A stretch of DNA of 64,000 nucleotides from Acetobacter ghanensis (GTDB lineage: Bacteria > Pseudomonadota > Alphaproteobacteria > Acetobacterales > Acetobacteraceae): NCBI RefSeq assembly GCF_001499675.1, contig NZ_LN609302.1:342896-406895 (forward strand). The letters are read 5' to 3'. Shown piece after piece: positions 50,654 to 58,473 of this stretch. A program made the position numbers and the translations under genes. The notes under the pieces were generated by a model that did no database searches, was not told where the DNA came from, and saw only the letters and a list, made by a program, of their open reading frames with translations. The first letter of the stretch is position 1. The number at the start of each line of letters is the position of its first letter.

Positions 50654-51937
50654 ATGAAGCTGACAAAATCGGGAATAGACGCCCTCACCTGCCCGCCGGG
50701 TAAGCGGGACGTGATGTTTACCGATAGCGAGGTGAAAGGCTTTGCCGTGCGGGTAAACGCCACCGGCACCAAGACATTCCTATTCAACTACCGCTTTGCT
50801 GGTAAGCCCAAACGGCTGGTGCTGGGGCAGTATGGAGCCTTAACACTGGCACAGGCCCGCAAGCTGGCCGAGGCCGCACGGGGCCGCGTTCTGGCGGGCG
50901 GAGACCCCGCTGGCGATAAAAAGGCACAGATGCTGGAGTATCAGGCTCAGGTGGCCGAGCAGGCCGCACAAGCTGCTGCCAATGCCCTGACGCTGGATGT
51001 GCTGATAGACCGCTGGCTTGCAGGGGCATTGCGTGACCGGGCTGCCAGTTACCGGCGCGATGCCCCACAGCGCATACGCTATGCCCTGCCCCACCTGCTT
51101 GGCCGTGCAGCCCACGCCATTACGCAAGCAGAGGTGCAGGCCCGGCTGGATGAGATAGCCGAGGACCACCCGACCACGGCCCGCCGACTCCATGCCTATG
51201 GCCGCGCCATGTATGGCTGGGCGGTCAAACGCGAGCTGGTGCCAAGCAACCCGTTCTCTGCCGCGATTGTAGAAGGCCGCGAAGTCTCCCGCGACCGGGT
51301 ATTGTCTGATGCGGAATTGGGGGAGTTCTGGCGGGCTTCCGGCCTGCTGCCTTACCCGTTTGGCCCGTTCTTTCGCCTGCTGGTGCTGACCCTCCAGCGC
51401 AGGAATGAGGTAGCGGGGATGCAATGGAGCGAGATAGCACCAGACCTTTCAACCTGGACCATTCCGGCGGAGCGGGCCAAGAACGGCAAGGCCCATATTG
51501 TCCACCTGTCCGAACCCGCCCGGCATGTGCTGGCAGGGCTACACCGGCAGACCGACCCAAAGACCGGGGCCATATCGCCCTTGGTGTTTACCAACACAGG
51601 CAAAACGCCCATTTCCGGCTTTTCCGCTGCCGTGGCGCGGCTGGAAGCCCTGATTATGCGCGAACGGGCCGTGCAGGCCACCAGTGGGCAAAAAAAGCGG
51701 GAAAAAAGCCCCTCCACCCTGCAAGCTACGGTGGGGTGGCGATTGCATGACCTCCGCCGCACGGGTGTGACGGTAATGGCCCGGTTAGGCATTGGCCCCC
51801 ATGTGGCCGATAGAGTGCTGAACCATACGGAGGGCACCATTAAAGGCGTTGCAGCCGTTTACCAGCGCCATGAGTTCCTGACGGAGCGGGCGGCGTCACT
51901 GGATGCGTGGGCCGGGCACATCACTATTAAACGATAA
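50654..51937 (+). CDS. int: Tyrosine-type integrase (P4-like, DUF4102 N-terminus)
   Basis: Catalyses integration and excision at the tRNA-Lys site. The ATG at 50654 has GGAGGGG five bases upstream, giving 427 aa; an ATG at 50636 has no ribosome site. The arm-binding domain (LTKSGIDALTCPPGKRDVMF) covers the first 90 residues, then a SAM-like core-binding region. The catalytic domain has Arg in LQRRNEVAGMQW, HDLRR at about 365-369, NHTEG near 390 and the Tyr nucleophile near 403 (AAVYQRHEF). It reads away from attL. Confidence 0.94.
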   Translation: MKLTKSGIDALTCPPGKRDVMFTDSEVKGFAVRVNATGTKTFLFNYRFAGKPKRLVLGQYGALTLAQARKLAEAARGRVLAGGDPAGDKKAQMLEYQAQVAEQAAQAAANALTLDVLIDRWLAGALRDRAASYRRDAPQRIRYALPHLLGRAAHAITQAEVQARLDEIAEDHPTTARRLHAYGRAMYGWAVKRELVPSNPFSAAIVEGREVSRDRVLSDAELGEFWRASGLLPYPFGPFFRLLVLTLQRRNEVAGMQWSEIAPDLSTWTIPAERAKNGKAHIVHLSEPARHVLAGLHRQTDPKTGAISPLVFTNTGKTPISGFSAAVARLEALIMRERAVQATSGQKKREKSPSTLQATVGWRLHDLRRTGVTVMARLGIGPHVADRVLNHTEGTIKGVAAVYQRHEFLTERAASLDAWAGHITIKR

Positions 51938-52156
51938 ATAAATAAATATTATTTGTAATTCTACATACATGTGATGGTGATATTCAAATATATTTTAAAA
52001 ATTATTTTTCACACAATCAGGTTGAAAGATTCTACTCCCCATGAAAGATGCTCCTCCACATATTCAATCAAATGCTTCTGAGCAGGATAATGATGCTTTA
52101 TTTTCACAAATACACACAAAATTTGCGAATTTTAAAAAAACAATCCAAAATCTACT

Positions 52157-53377
52157 TTGTTTTTGGATGACAAAACATCAAAAATGAAGATAAAAAATCC
52201 ATGGGGTGACGATTCCTTATCTATAGATGTCCCGGATGATCCTGAATCTCTTGCATCTCTTGCATCTCATATGGAAAATATATTTCTTCCTGAGCGATTT
52301 ACAGCAATATACCATAAAAAAGAAAAGGATTTAGAGTTTATTTTTACAGCCTTCACACTTAGCAACGCAGCAAAGGAAATAGCTTCACGACATTTTAGTT
52401 TCCATTTGAATGGAAAAACTCATATTTGCGAGTACGCCGCTAGTAGCGATAATTTAATTGCCATAGCAAAAAACATCAAGATGGTATCACAATCAGTTAC
52501 AGACTACAGAAATTTACAATCTTTCATGTTATATGCTTTCAAAACTGACAATACGGAGAGCTTAACCTCCACACTTAGCGCAGCAACAATTGGTGAACCC
52601 ATTTCATTCTGGGTTAGGAATGTAGATTGGGATGATAATAAAATATTAGCTATCGTAAGAAATCTAAATTTTATGATGTCCTATTACGACTATTTAAGTC
52701 CAAATATAATTATACATACCCCGGCAACAGAACAGACAACTAATCAACCACGCCCTCGTTATAAAATAGGCAGTTTCCCAAAAGAAATTAACGCAACAGA
52801 ACTTGATGAAAATATTTTGGCTTTTTGGATGGCATCCAAGTCAGGAGATCCAATTCAAAGATTTTTGTTTAGTTATCGAATAATAGAATACATATCTTTC
52901 ACTTATCTTGATGCAGAAGCACGGAATACAATCAAGCGCGCAATTAAATCACCACATGCTTTGCATAATATAGAAAAAACTACGGATTTAGTTGTTGGGG
53001 CCATTCAAGGATGCAAGTTAAGTGACGTCCAAAAACTTGAAGCAGTCATTAAAGAACTTGTCGACCCAGAAAACTTATGGAATGAAATTTCTTGTGACAC
53101 TGATGCCTTTAGTAAAAGCATCGACTTTGATGGTGGTGTTAAGTTGAATTCTTTAATCAATAATGGATGGAAATTTGAAGACTTCCAAGTGAATGGTATT
53201 GATAAATTTTGTAAGCAAATTAGAGAAATAAGAAATGCGCTGTCCCATGGACGGGAACAAAAAACTAGTATGGTTATCGCCCCCACTACTAAAAATTTTA
53301 GCTTACTTCGTCCTTGGGCCGCTTTAATCGCAGCAGCAGCCGAAGACATCATTATCAACCGAACCTCCATACATTAG
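52157..53377 (+). CDS. AT-rich cargo gene with a HEPN RNase motif (5' end probably frameshifted)
   Basis: A 406-aa protein with no family I recognise. Near the C-terminus IREIRNALSHGREQ contains R-N-A-L-S-H (Arg359, His364), the Rx4-6H signature of HEPN ribonucleases used in abortive infection and toxin systems. The gene is far more AT-rich than its surroundings, which marks it as cargo. The frame opens at a TTG with no ribosome site. A protein-like frame from the ATG at 52041 (MKDAPPHIQSNASEQD) would join it if the 7-base A run at 52134-52140 had one more A, giving about 445 aa. It is followed by a terminator. Confidence 0.7.
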   Translation: MFLDDKTSKMKIKNPWGDDSLSIDVPDDPESLASLASHMENIFLPERFTAIYHKKEKDLEFIFTAFTLSNAAKEIASRHFSFHLNGKTHICEYAASSDNLIAIAKNIKMVSQSVTDYRNLQSFMLYAFKTDNTESLTSTLSAATIGEPISFWVRNVDWDDNKILAIVRNLNFMMSYYDYLSPNIIIHTPATEQTTNQPRPRYKIGSFPKEINATELDENILAFWMASKSGDPIQRFLFSYRIIEYISFTYLDAEARNTIKRAIKSPHALHNIEKTTDLVVGAIQGCKLSDVQKLEAVIKELVDPENLWNEISCDTDAFSKSIDFDGGVKLNSLINNGWKFEDFQVNGIDKFCKQIREIRNALSHGREQKTSMVIAPTTKNFSLLRPWAALIAAAAEDIIINRTSIH

Positions 53378-53466
53378 ACTTGACACTATGTTCGATTTTA
53401 TGCGTTGAATAGTGTTATCGATGAATAAGGAAAATGACTATGCGTCCTGTTGGTTAAAAGAATCTT

Positions 53467-53489
53467 TAGGCCTAATTAAAATAGGCCTA
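53467..53489. repeat. Two copies of the palindrome TAGGCCTA
   Basis: Identical 8-bp palindromes at 53467-53474 and 53482-53489 are separated by seven A/T bases. They lie between the cargo gene and its terminator. They may form a hairpin or bind a dimeric regulator; no role is known. Confidence 0.4.
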
Positions 53490-53515
53490 TCAGGTGGTTT
53501 TAACTCTTAATGGGA

Positions 53516-53542
53516 AAAGCCCGGCGCAAGCCGGGCTTTTTT
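53516..53542 (+). terminator. Rho-independent terminator after the cargo module
   Basis: AAAGCCCGGC and GCCGGGCTTT form a 10-bp stem with a GCAA tetraloop, followed by a T6 run. It closes the AT-rich cargo region and insulates it from the regulator side. Confidence 0.85.
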
Positions 53543-53619
53543 AATATAGAATTAATAATATTGATATCCCAGAAGATACCATAAATCTATTTTAATCTTG
53601 ATACTCATACGATACTCTA

Positions 53620-53850
53620 TCAGTGCAGTGCTTTCCGTAACCTAACCCCAGCCCCTCCGCCGTTTTCGGGGATGAACTCGACCCCTGCGGCTTCTAGTGC
53701 GGAGCGGATAGCTTCTATTGTGCTGGCTTTGAGTTCTTCGCCTCGTTCAAGGCGGGCAATGGTGTTGGTAGAGACACCCGACTTTTCAGCCAGCTCCCTA
53801 ACACCCCATCCAACAGCCACGCGGGCCATCTTACATTGAACTGGCAGCAA
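53620..53850 (-). CDS. XRE-family repressor-like regulator
   Basis: A 76-aa protein with a helix-turn-helix (GWGVRELAEKSGVSTNTIAR, LERGEELKASTIEAIRSALE) and an AGVEFIPENGGGAGVRLRK tail common in small alphaproteobacterial phage regulators. The frame begins at a TTG (53850) with AAGG upstream. An ATG at codon 8 is the alternative. It is divergent from the unknown-gene operon across a spacer full of repeats, the layout of a lysogeny-type switch. Confidence 0.85.
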   Translation of the reverse strand: MLPVQCKMARVAVGWGVRELAEKSGVSTNTIARLERGEELKASTIEAIRSALEAAGVEFIPENGGGAGVRLRKALH

Positions 53851-53854
53851 AAAA

Positions 53855-53927
53855 TTAACCTTGTTGCGATTTTCTCTTGCAAAACAATGTTAACTATGTT
53901 GCGATTATAGCGCAATCACTGATTGCG
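53855..53927. promoter_or_regulatory. Operator-like repeats between the XRE gene and the divergent operon
   Basis: Two 17-bp direct repeats, TTAACCTTGTTGCGATT (53855-53871) and TTAACTATGTTGCGATT (53890-53906), match at 15 of 17 positions and are 35 bp apart. A perfect palindrome CGCAATCA-C-TGATTGCG follows at 53911-53927. They are good candidates for binding sites of the XRE regulator. Confidence 0.65.
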
Positions 53928-53993
53928 GCCGGAATGGGAAGGTGAGAGTTCCCAAACCAGCCTGACCACAACCGCTCGTATCAGGAGACGGTA

Positions 53994-54239
53994 ATGGCTA
54001 ACCACGCCTATACCATGCCCGGCAAATGCTTGGCAGTGCTTACCCCTGCTCGCCTGCATGGCGATGCTCTGGCTGCCCTAGGGGCTACTGGCCTTTGTAT
54101 GCTGGCTCTGGCTGGCGCTTTGCACCCCGAACACCTGCAAGCCCCCTCCGGCCAACAGGCACACCACACACAGCCCCAACGCAAACCCGCCAAGCTTTAC
54201 ATGGCCTGCCTGCTCCCCAGCCCTGAGGTGGCAGAATGA
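53994..54239 (+). CDS. Small hypothetical protein, first gene of the element's main operon
   Basis: An 81-aa frame with a strong AGGAGA ribosome site and ATG. It has a hydrophobic middle (LAALGATGLCMLALAGAL) that could be one membrane segment, then a His/Gln/Pro-rich tail. No family was recognised. Its stop overlaps the next ATG (ATGA). Confidence 0.55.
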   Translation: MANHAYTMPGKCLAVLTPARLHGDALAALGATGLCMLALAGALHPEHLQAPSGQQAHHTQPQRKPAKLYMACLLPSPEVAE

Positions 54240-54679
54240 GTCAGATGCAGACTGCCCCCACGGGCCTGTCCCGCCGTGGTGCTATTGCCTCCGTGCTGGC
54301 CGCCACAGTGGCCACCATGCCCGTTATGGCCTGTGCCACCACCAATGAGGATAGCGCCGCTCTGGCCCTCTGTGCCGCGTTCTGGCGGGTGCACGGGCGC
54401 ATTAGGGCAATGGATACAGACCCGGAGTTGCCCTACGGCTCGCCAGAGCAAAAACGGTTTGAGGCGGAGTTGGCAAAGCTCTGTTGGCAGGAGGCCGACA
54501 TTCTAGGCCAGCTTGCCAACACCCCAGCCCGCACCACAGCAGGCCAGCAGGGCAAGGCATCCATCCTGCGGGCAATCCTCCCCACCGCCTTTGCCGACTT
54601 TGATCTTGGCATGGAGTGTGAGGAAATCCGGCTGGTTATGAGCCTGCTGGATGATCTGGCCGGAGGGCTGGCAGCATGA
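54236..54679 (+). CDS. Unknown protein with twin-arginine signal-like N-terminus (1)
   Basis: A 147-aa protein beginning MSQMQTAPTGLSRRGAIASV, with an Ala-rich hydrophobic stretch and ACATT after it. This looks like a Tat-type export signal. The rest is helical and acidic (CAAFWRVHGRIRAMDTDPEL, MECEEIRLVMSLLDDL). It shares N-terminal layout with the next gene. The function is unknown. It overlaps both neighbours by ATGA. Confidence 0.65.
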   Translation: MSQMQTAPTGLSRRGAIASVLAATVATMPVMACATTNEDSAALALCAAFWRVHGRIRAMDTDPELPYGSPEQKRFEAELAKLCWQEADILGQLANTPARTTAGQQGKASILRAILPTAFADFDLGMECEEIRLVMSLLDDLAGGLAA

Positions 54680-55104
54680 GCAAGCCACACCCCACACAAA
54701 CCGGCTTATCCCGCCGCACGGCACTGGCCGGGGTTCTGGCCCTCGCCGGTAGTGCTGCCCCCGCTCTGGCCGCTCCTACCGTGCCAGATGATGCGGAGTT
54801 GCTACGGGTGGTTAAGGCCGGGCTTGAGGCCGATGCAGCCTTCTGCCAGCTATCCGAGGCATGGAGCCATACTGTTGACATACCGCCGCATGTGGAAGCT
54901 CAGGAACTCGCGCTAGCAGATGCCCTGTCCGATAAATGGGATGAGGCCGGGAGCCTGCAAGCCCATACGCTGGCTGGGCTACAGGCCAAAGCCCGACTGG
55001 CCCTTACCGCCATGCCCCTTAACCGTAACGGCGCAGTCAGCCCCGGCGCTCCGGACTACCTTGCGTGGTCGCTCTGCCGTGACCTGCTGGGGGTGGCAGC
55101 ATGA
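54676..55104 (+). CDS. Unknown protein with twin-arginine signal-like N-terminus (2)
   Basis: A 142-aa protein beginning MSKPHPTQTGLSRRTALAGV, followed by LALAGSAAPALA, a clear Tat-type signal and possible cleavage site. The mature part is helical (ELLRVVKAGLEADAAFCQLS). It is probably a distant duplicate of the previous gene. Similar small SRR-leader proteins are, from memory, common in alphaproteobacterial mobile elements, but I know of no assigned function. It overlaps its neighbours by ATGA. Confidence 0.65.
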   Translation: MSKPHPTQTGLSRRTALAGVLALAGSAAPALAAPTVPDDAELLRVVKAGLEADAAFCQLSEAWSHTVDIPPHVEAQELALADALSDKWDEAGSLQAHTLAGLQAKARLALTAMPLNRNGAVSPGAPDYLAWSLCRDLLGVAA

Positions 55105-56384
55105 TAGCCATGCAACAGCCCTCCGCTGGTTCCCTATTGCCAATTCCCGTTTTGTTCCCCATCGTGGAGCCAAGCGCGGCTAGGTTTGGCCGCCGAACGC
55201 CTGCCCCCCATGACAGGCCCGCCGCGCTCCCTTCCTATAGTCATGGGGATAACCGGCGTGGGGCGGTTGTGGTGCGGTCTATTTTGTCTCCCTTCGTCGC
55301 GGATAGGCTACGAAACGGTATTCATCTCTCATCTTCTGTGGCTGTCTTTGGGCGCTATGACGCCCGACTGTCTGAGTTGGACAAAGACCTTTCTCGCAAA
55401 ACATACGCTTGTTACGTGAATGGCGTTCCACGTGAGTGGTTACGTGACCCAGAACATTGGTGGCTTAAAACCAAGGGCGGAGAACCCTCCGATAAGTTTT
55501 ATATTTTTCACGAATTTTGTATTACTTATGCGGCAATGTGCCGCTGTGTTCGTGAACTTCTTTGCCACGGTAGTCTAGAGGCTTGCGGGCGTAAAAAGTC
55601 TGCGGATAACCCTTTTTCCGCTATGGATATTTCGCTTTTTGGTCACTCAGGCAGGTTAAGATTTTCGGAAAGTCGCCTTTCGATAGATAAGCTGTCTTTC
55701 TTCGATATACGCACTGCCAGCAGGATGGGTTTGCCTTTTAACTGTGCCATGTCGGCATTTGGCTCCCCTGATCTGGTTGAACGCTGTGTGACCTTACGCC
55801 ACGTAGTTACCGGCGGAGACAAAGAGCGAAAACACCGCAACAATTTGCGCCTGATAACTCAGGAATTGCAGCAAGAGGTCTTTTCTCTCCTAAAAGAAGG
55901 CTTGCTACGAGCAGTTACGGTCTGCGACCAAAGCCCCATTGAACCCGGTGTCTGGCATCAACCAACAATAGACATGGATGCGTCCACAGTCCGCGATATT
56001 GAAGGCAGTTGGGTGGAGTTCCGTATTCTTTCTCCATTAGCCATCCGTAAGCAGACCGACCTCTTAGAATGGCGTCCAGAAACCACACCATATCCAATGC
56101 CTACTCCGCAGAAACCTGCTGCTGCACAAACTAACAAACCTGTTCTGCAAGCCTCTGATAATCAGCTTGTAGAACTGGCTGTTCGTGAGGACAAAAGGCG
56201 AGCGGAAAATGGTGAAGAATTATTGGATATGAAGGAACGGCTGACCTTCCTCCAAAAATATAAGCCCAAACTCTCCGCGAACTATTTGAGAACCGAGTTA
56301 ATGCCCCAAATTAAATGCCGCGCAAAAGAGCAGGACGTTCCTCTGCGTGGAAGAGGCAATACAAAACAAGGGGTTAGCAAATAA
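55101..56384 (+). CDS. Unknown 427-aa protein of the element
   Basis: No family was recognised. The N-terminal 60 residues are Pro/Arg-rich and poorly constrained, so the true start may lie further in. The middle is rich in Cys and aromatic residues (YIFHEFCITYAAMCRCVREL). Around residues 250-310 there is a possible winged-helix pattern (LRLITQELQQEVFSLLKEGL). The C-terminal 90 residues are charged and basic. The later part is lower in GC than its neighbours. Position upstream of the AlpA and primase genes would suit a replication or regulatory role, but this is a guess. Confidence 0.6.
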   Translation: MIAMQQPSAGSLLPIPVLFPIVEPSAARFGRRTPAPHDRPAALPSYSHGDNRRGAVVVRSILSPFVADRLRNGIHLSSSVAVFGRYDARLSELDKDLSRKTYACYVNGVPREWLRDPEHWWLKTKGGEPSDKFYIFHEFCITYAAMCRCVRELLCHGSLEACGRKKSADNPFSAMDISLFGHSGRLRFSESRLSIDKLSFFDIRTASRMGLPFNCAMSAFGSPDLVERCVTLRHVVTGGDKERKHRNNLRLITQELQQEVFSLLKEGLLRAVTVCDQSPIEPGVWHQPTIDMDASTVRDIEGSWVEFRILSPLAIRKQTDLLEWRPETTPYPMPTPQKPAAAQTNKPVLQASDNQLVELAVREDKRRAENGEELLDMKERLTFLQKYKPKLSANYLRTELMPQIKCRAKEQDVPLRGRGNTKQGVSK

Positions 56385-56514
56385 TAGGAGGCGAACTGCA
56401 TTCCTCCTATTTGCCGACTATTCCCCTCCGATTTGGGTTTTTGCTTCCATCCCTTCACGCACTAAGCGGCTCACACATACCGCAAGGTGCCTGTGAAACA
56501 GGGAGTTTTTCGTA

Positions 56515-56820
56515 ATGCCGACAATGGCACCAACTCAGAATGACAAGGCAAGACAGATGGGCACCATTGCTCACTTTCCTGCACACCACCACAAGGAAGC
56601 CGTAGCGCCGCTAGTGGTTTCAGAGGCTAAGGCCGCCGCAATGGTTGGTCTTGCTCCACGCACCTTGCAGAGCAAACGGCTGGACGGCTCAGGCCCGGTT
56701 TTCGTGCAGCTCACAAAGCGCCGAATTGGTTACAGCGTGGAAGCCCTCCGCGTATGGGTAGCAGACCGTTCTGTGCGCTCCACGGCTGACGCCACCACAC
56801 GCTTTAAAGGTGTGGCATGA
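56515..56820 (+). CDS. AlpA/excisionase-like helix-turn-helix protein
   Basis: A 101-aa protein with a MerR/AlpA-type winged helix-turn-helix: LVVSEAKAAAMVGLAPRTLQ, then LDGSGPVFVQLTKRRIGYSV and EALRVWVADR. Such proteins act as excisionases or activators of integrase and early genes in satellites. GGGAG precedes the ATG. Its stop overlaps the next ATG. Confidence 0.8.
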   Translation: MPTMAPTQNDKARQMGTIAHFPAHHHKEAVAPLVVSEAKAAAMVGLAPRTLQSKRLDGSGPVFVQLTKRRIGYSVEALRVWVADRSVRSTADATTRFKGVA

Positions 56821-57425
56821 GAACTGCCCCGCCAACATGGACGCATGGCGCCATGCTCTCGACCGTGGAAATGGCCATGGTTGCAAAGCAGTATGAGCAA
56901 ACACCCTGCACATGGCTGTGGTCGGACTATGATGCTCATGGGCCTAATCTGCTTAGTAAGTTGCTCAATTTCTTGGCCGGTGTTGAGGGATACCTCCCTG
57001 AAAGCATGTCACAACCGAACTTAATCAAAGCCCTCCGGCCTTATGGTATCACCGATTTTGCAGTTGTTCCCTCGCCTATGACCATTACCGGGCTGGCAAC
57101 AGTCTGGAGCTATGTCCTTGAGCTTTTGGAAGCAGATGCCACATTCTCAAGCTTCCTTGTGGACGAAAACAGACCCATACATGCGGCACAGGAGTTTATT
57201 CCCATTCGGGCAGGACTGGTGCGTTTGCGCGCGGCGCTATGCCGCAACAGCCGCTCGTCCGAAGCACTCTTTTGGTTGGAACAGATCGGCTGGGGCGAAC
57301 TGCTGGAGCTGGCTGACAAGCGTGATCATGCAGGCCGTGAACTGATCGCTGGCCGTGCTTTCTGTGCGCCGGAGGGTGGTGTTGCCATTCTCCCCAAAGA
57401 CTGGTGCGACCATGCGGCGGCCTAA
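56817..57425 (+). CDS. Unknown 202-aa protein in the replication operon
   Basis: No family was recognised. The protein is acidic to neutral with several Trp residues (CTWLWSDYDAHGPNLLSKLL, ALFWLEQIGWGELLELADK). It is coupled by overlap to the AlpA-like gene before it and the primase gene after it, so a role in replication or its control is plausible. Confidence 0.6.
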   Translation: MRTAPPTWTHGAMLSTVEMAMVAKQYEQTPCTWLWSDYDAHGPNLLSKLLNFLAGVEGYLPESMSQPNLIKALRPYGITDFAVVPSPMTITGLATVWSYVLELLEADATFSSFLVDENRPIHAAQEFIPIRAGLVRLRAALCRNSRSSEALFWLEQIGWGELLELADKRDHAGRELIAGRAFCAPEGGVAILPKDWCDHAAA

Positions 57426-58473
57426 CGCCTCTGAACTGGCCCGGCTTCTGGCGGACCACATTACGCGCCTTGCGCCTGAACTGCTGCCTCATGGCAAAAA
57501 GGACGGTGCAGAATGGCGCGTGGGGTCTTTAGCTGGAGAGCCGGGGCAAAGCCTTGCTGTGCGTCTGACAGGTGCGCGGCGGGGGCTGTGGTGTGACTTC
57601 TCCAGTGGGGAGCGTGGCGATGCTTTGGACCTTGTAGCCGCCTGCCTGTTCAGCCATAACCGCAAAGATGCAATGGCATGGGCAAGCACATGGCTGGGGC
57701 TGGCGAACAACGCGCCACAAGCCCCCGTCCAGCGCCCTCCGGTTCAAGAAAAACTGAATAGTCCTGAACTGGACAAGGAAGCACAGCAGCGCAGGGCCAA
57801 GGCCCGGCGGCTGTGGCAGGACGCCGCGCCCGGCATTGCTGGCACTCCAGTCGAAACCTATCTGTCTGGCCGTGGCATAGACCTGCGCTTGCTTGGCCGT
57901 GCGCCGGGTGCGTTGCGCTTTCATCCCGCCGTGTGGTGTGCGGAGGTGCAGCGCCCTTTGCCTGCCATGCTGGGCGCTATCTGTGGGCCAACGGGAAAGA
58001 TGGTTGCGGTGCACCGCACATGGCTGGCAAAGGCACCCTCCGGCGCATGGTGCAAGGCTGATCTGGCAAATGCCAAAAAGGTGCTGGGCAGTTTTGCTGG
58101 TGGATGCGTGAGGCTCTGGCGTGGTGGCTCTGGTGCAGCCCTTGGCATGGCTCCGGATGGTGATGTGACCATTCTGGCGGAGGGCATAGAAACAGCCCTG
58201 AGTTGTGCCGTTGCCTGTCCGGAATACCGAGTTCTAGCCTCTGTAAGCCTGTCAAACATGGCTGCCGTCAAACTGCCTGACACCATCACCGAAATTATTG
58301 TGGCGGCTGATAACGATGCCGGAAATCCGGCTGCGCGTAAGGCGCTGAAAGCTGCCCTTCACCAATTTGCACAGCAGGGCCGCACTGTTCGGCTCGCCGT
58401 GCCAGAAATCGAACATGGAGACTGGAACGATGTCCTCCGAAACGAACCAGACACAGGCCGGAACAGGTCGTGA
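57412..58473 (+). CDS. Toprim-domain primase-like protein
   Basis: A 353-aa protein from the ATG at 57412, which overlaps the previous gene. The N-terminal part (LADHITRLAPELLPHGKKDG, LWCDFSSGERGDALDLVAAC) resembles the primase zinc/DNA-binding region of plasmid and phage primases, without the Cys set. The toprim domain has the catalytic Glu in TILAEGIETALS and the Asp pair in IIVAADNDAGNPAA. It probably primes replication of the element together with the next gene. Confidence 0.85.
   Translation: MRRPNASELARLLADHITRLAPELLPHGKKDGAEWRVGSLAGEPGQSLAVRLTGARRGLWCDFSSGERGDALDLVAACLFSHNRKDAMAWASTWLGLANNAPQAPVQRPPVQEKLNSPELDKEAQQRRAKARRLWQDAAPGIAGTPVETYLSGRGIDLRLLGRAPGALRFHPAVWCAEVQRPLPAMLGAICGPTGKMVAVHRTWLAKAPSGAWCKADLANAKKVLGSFAGGCVRLWRGGSGAALGMAPDGDVTILAEGIETALSCAVACPEYRVLASVSLSNMAAVKLPDTITEIIVAADNDAGNPAARKALKAALHQFAQQGRTVRLAVPEIEHGDWNDVLRNEPDTGRNRS

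Noticed and set aside
52041-52187. Independent 48-aa gene upstream of the HEPN gene
   Set aside because: Its sequence continues smoothly into the HEPN frame if one A is added to the A7 run, so it is more likely the true N-terminus.
55428-55443. parS-like sequence GTTCCACGTGAGTGG
   Set aside because: It matches only the centre of the consensus parS palindrome, lies inside a coding sequence, and loses symmetry on the right side.
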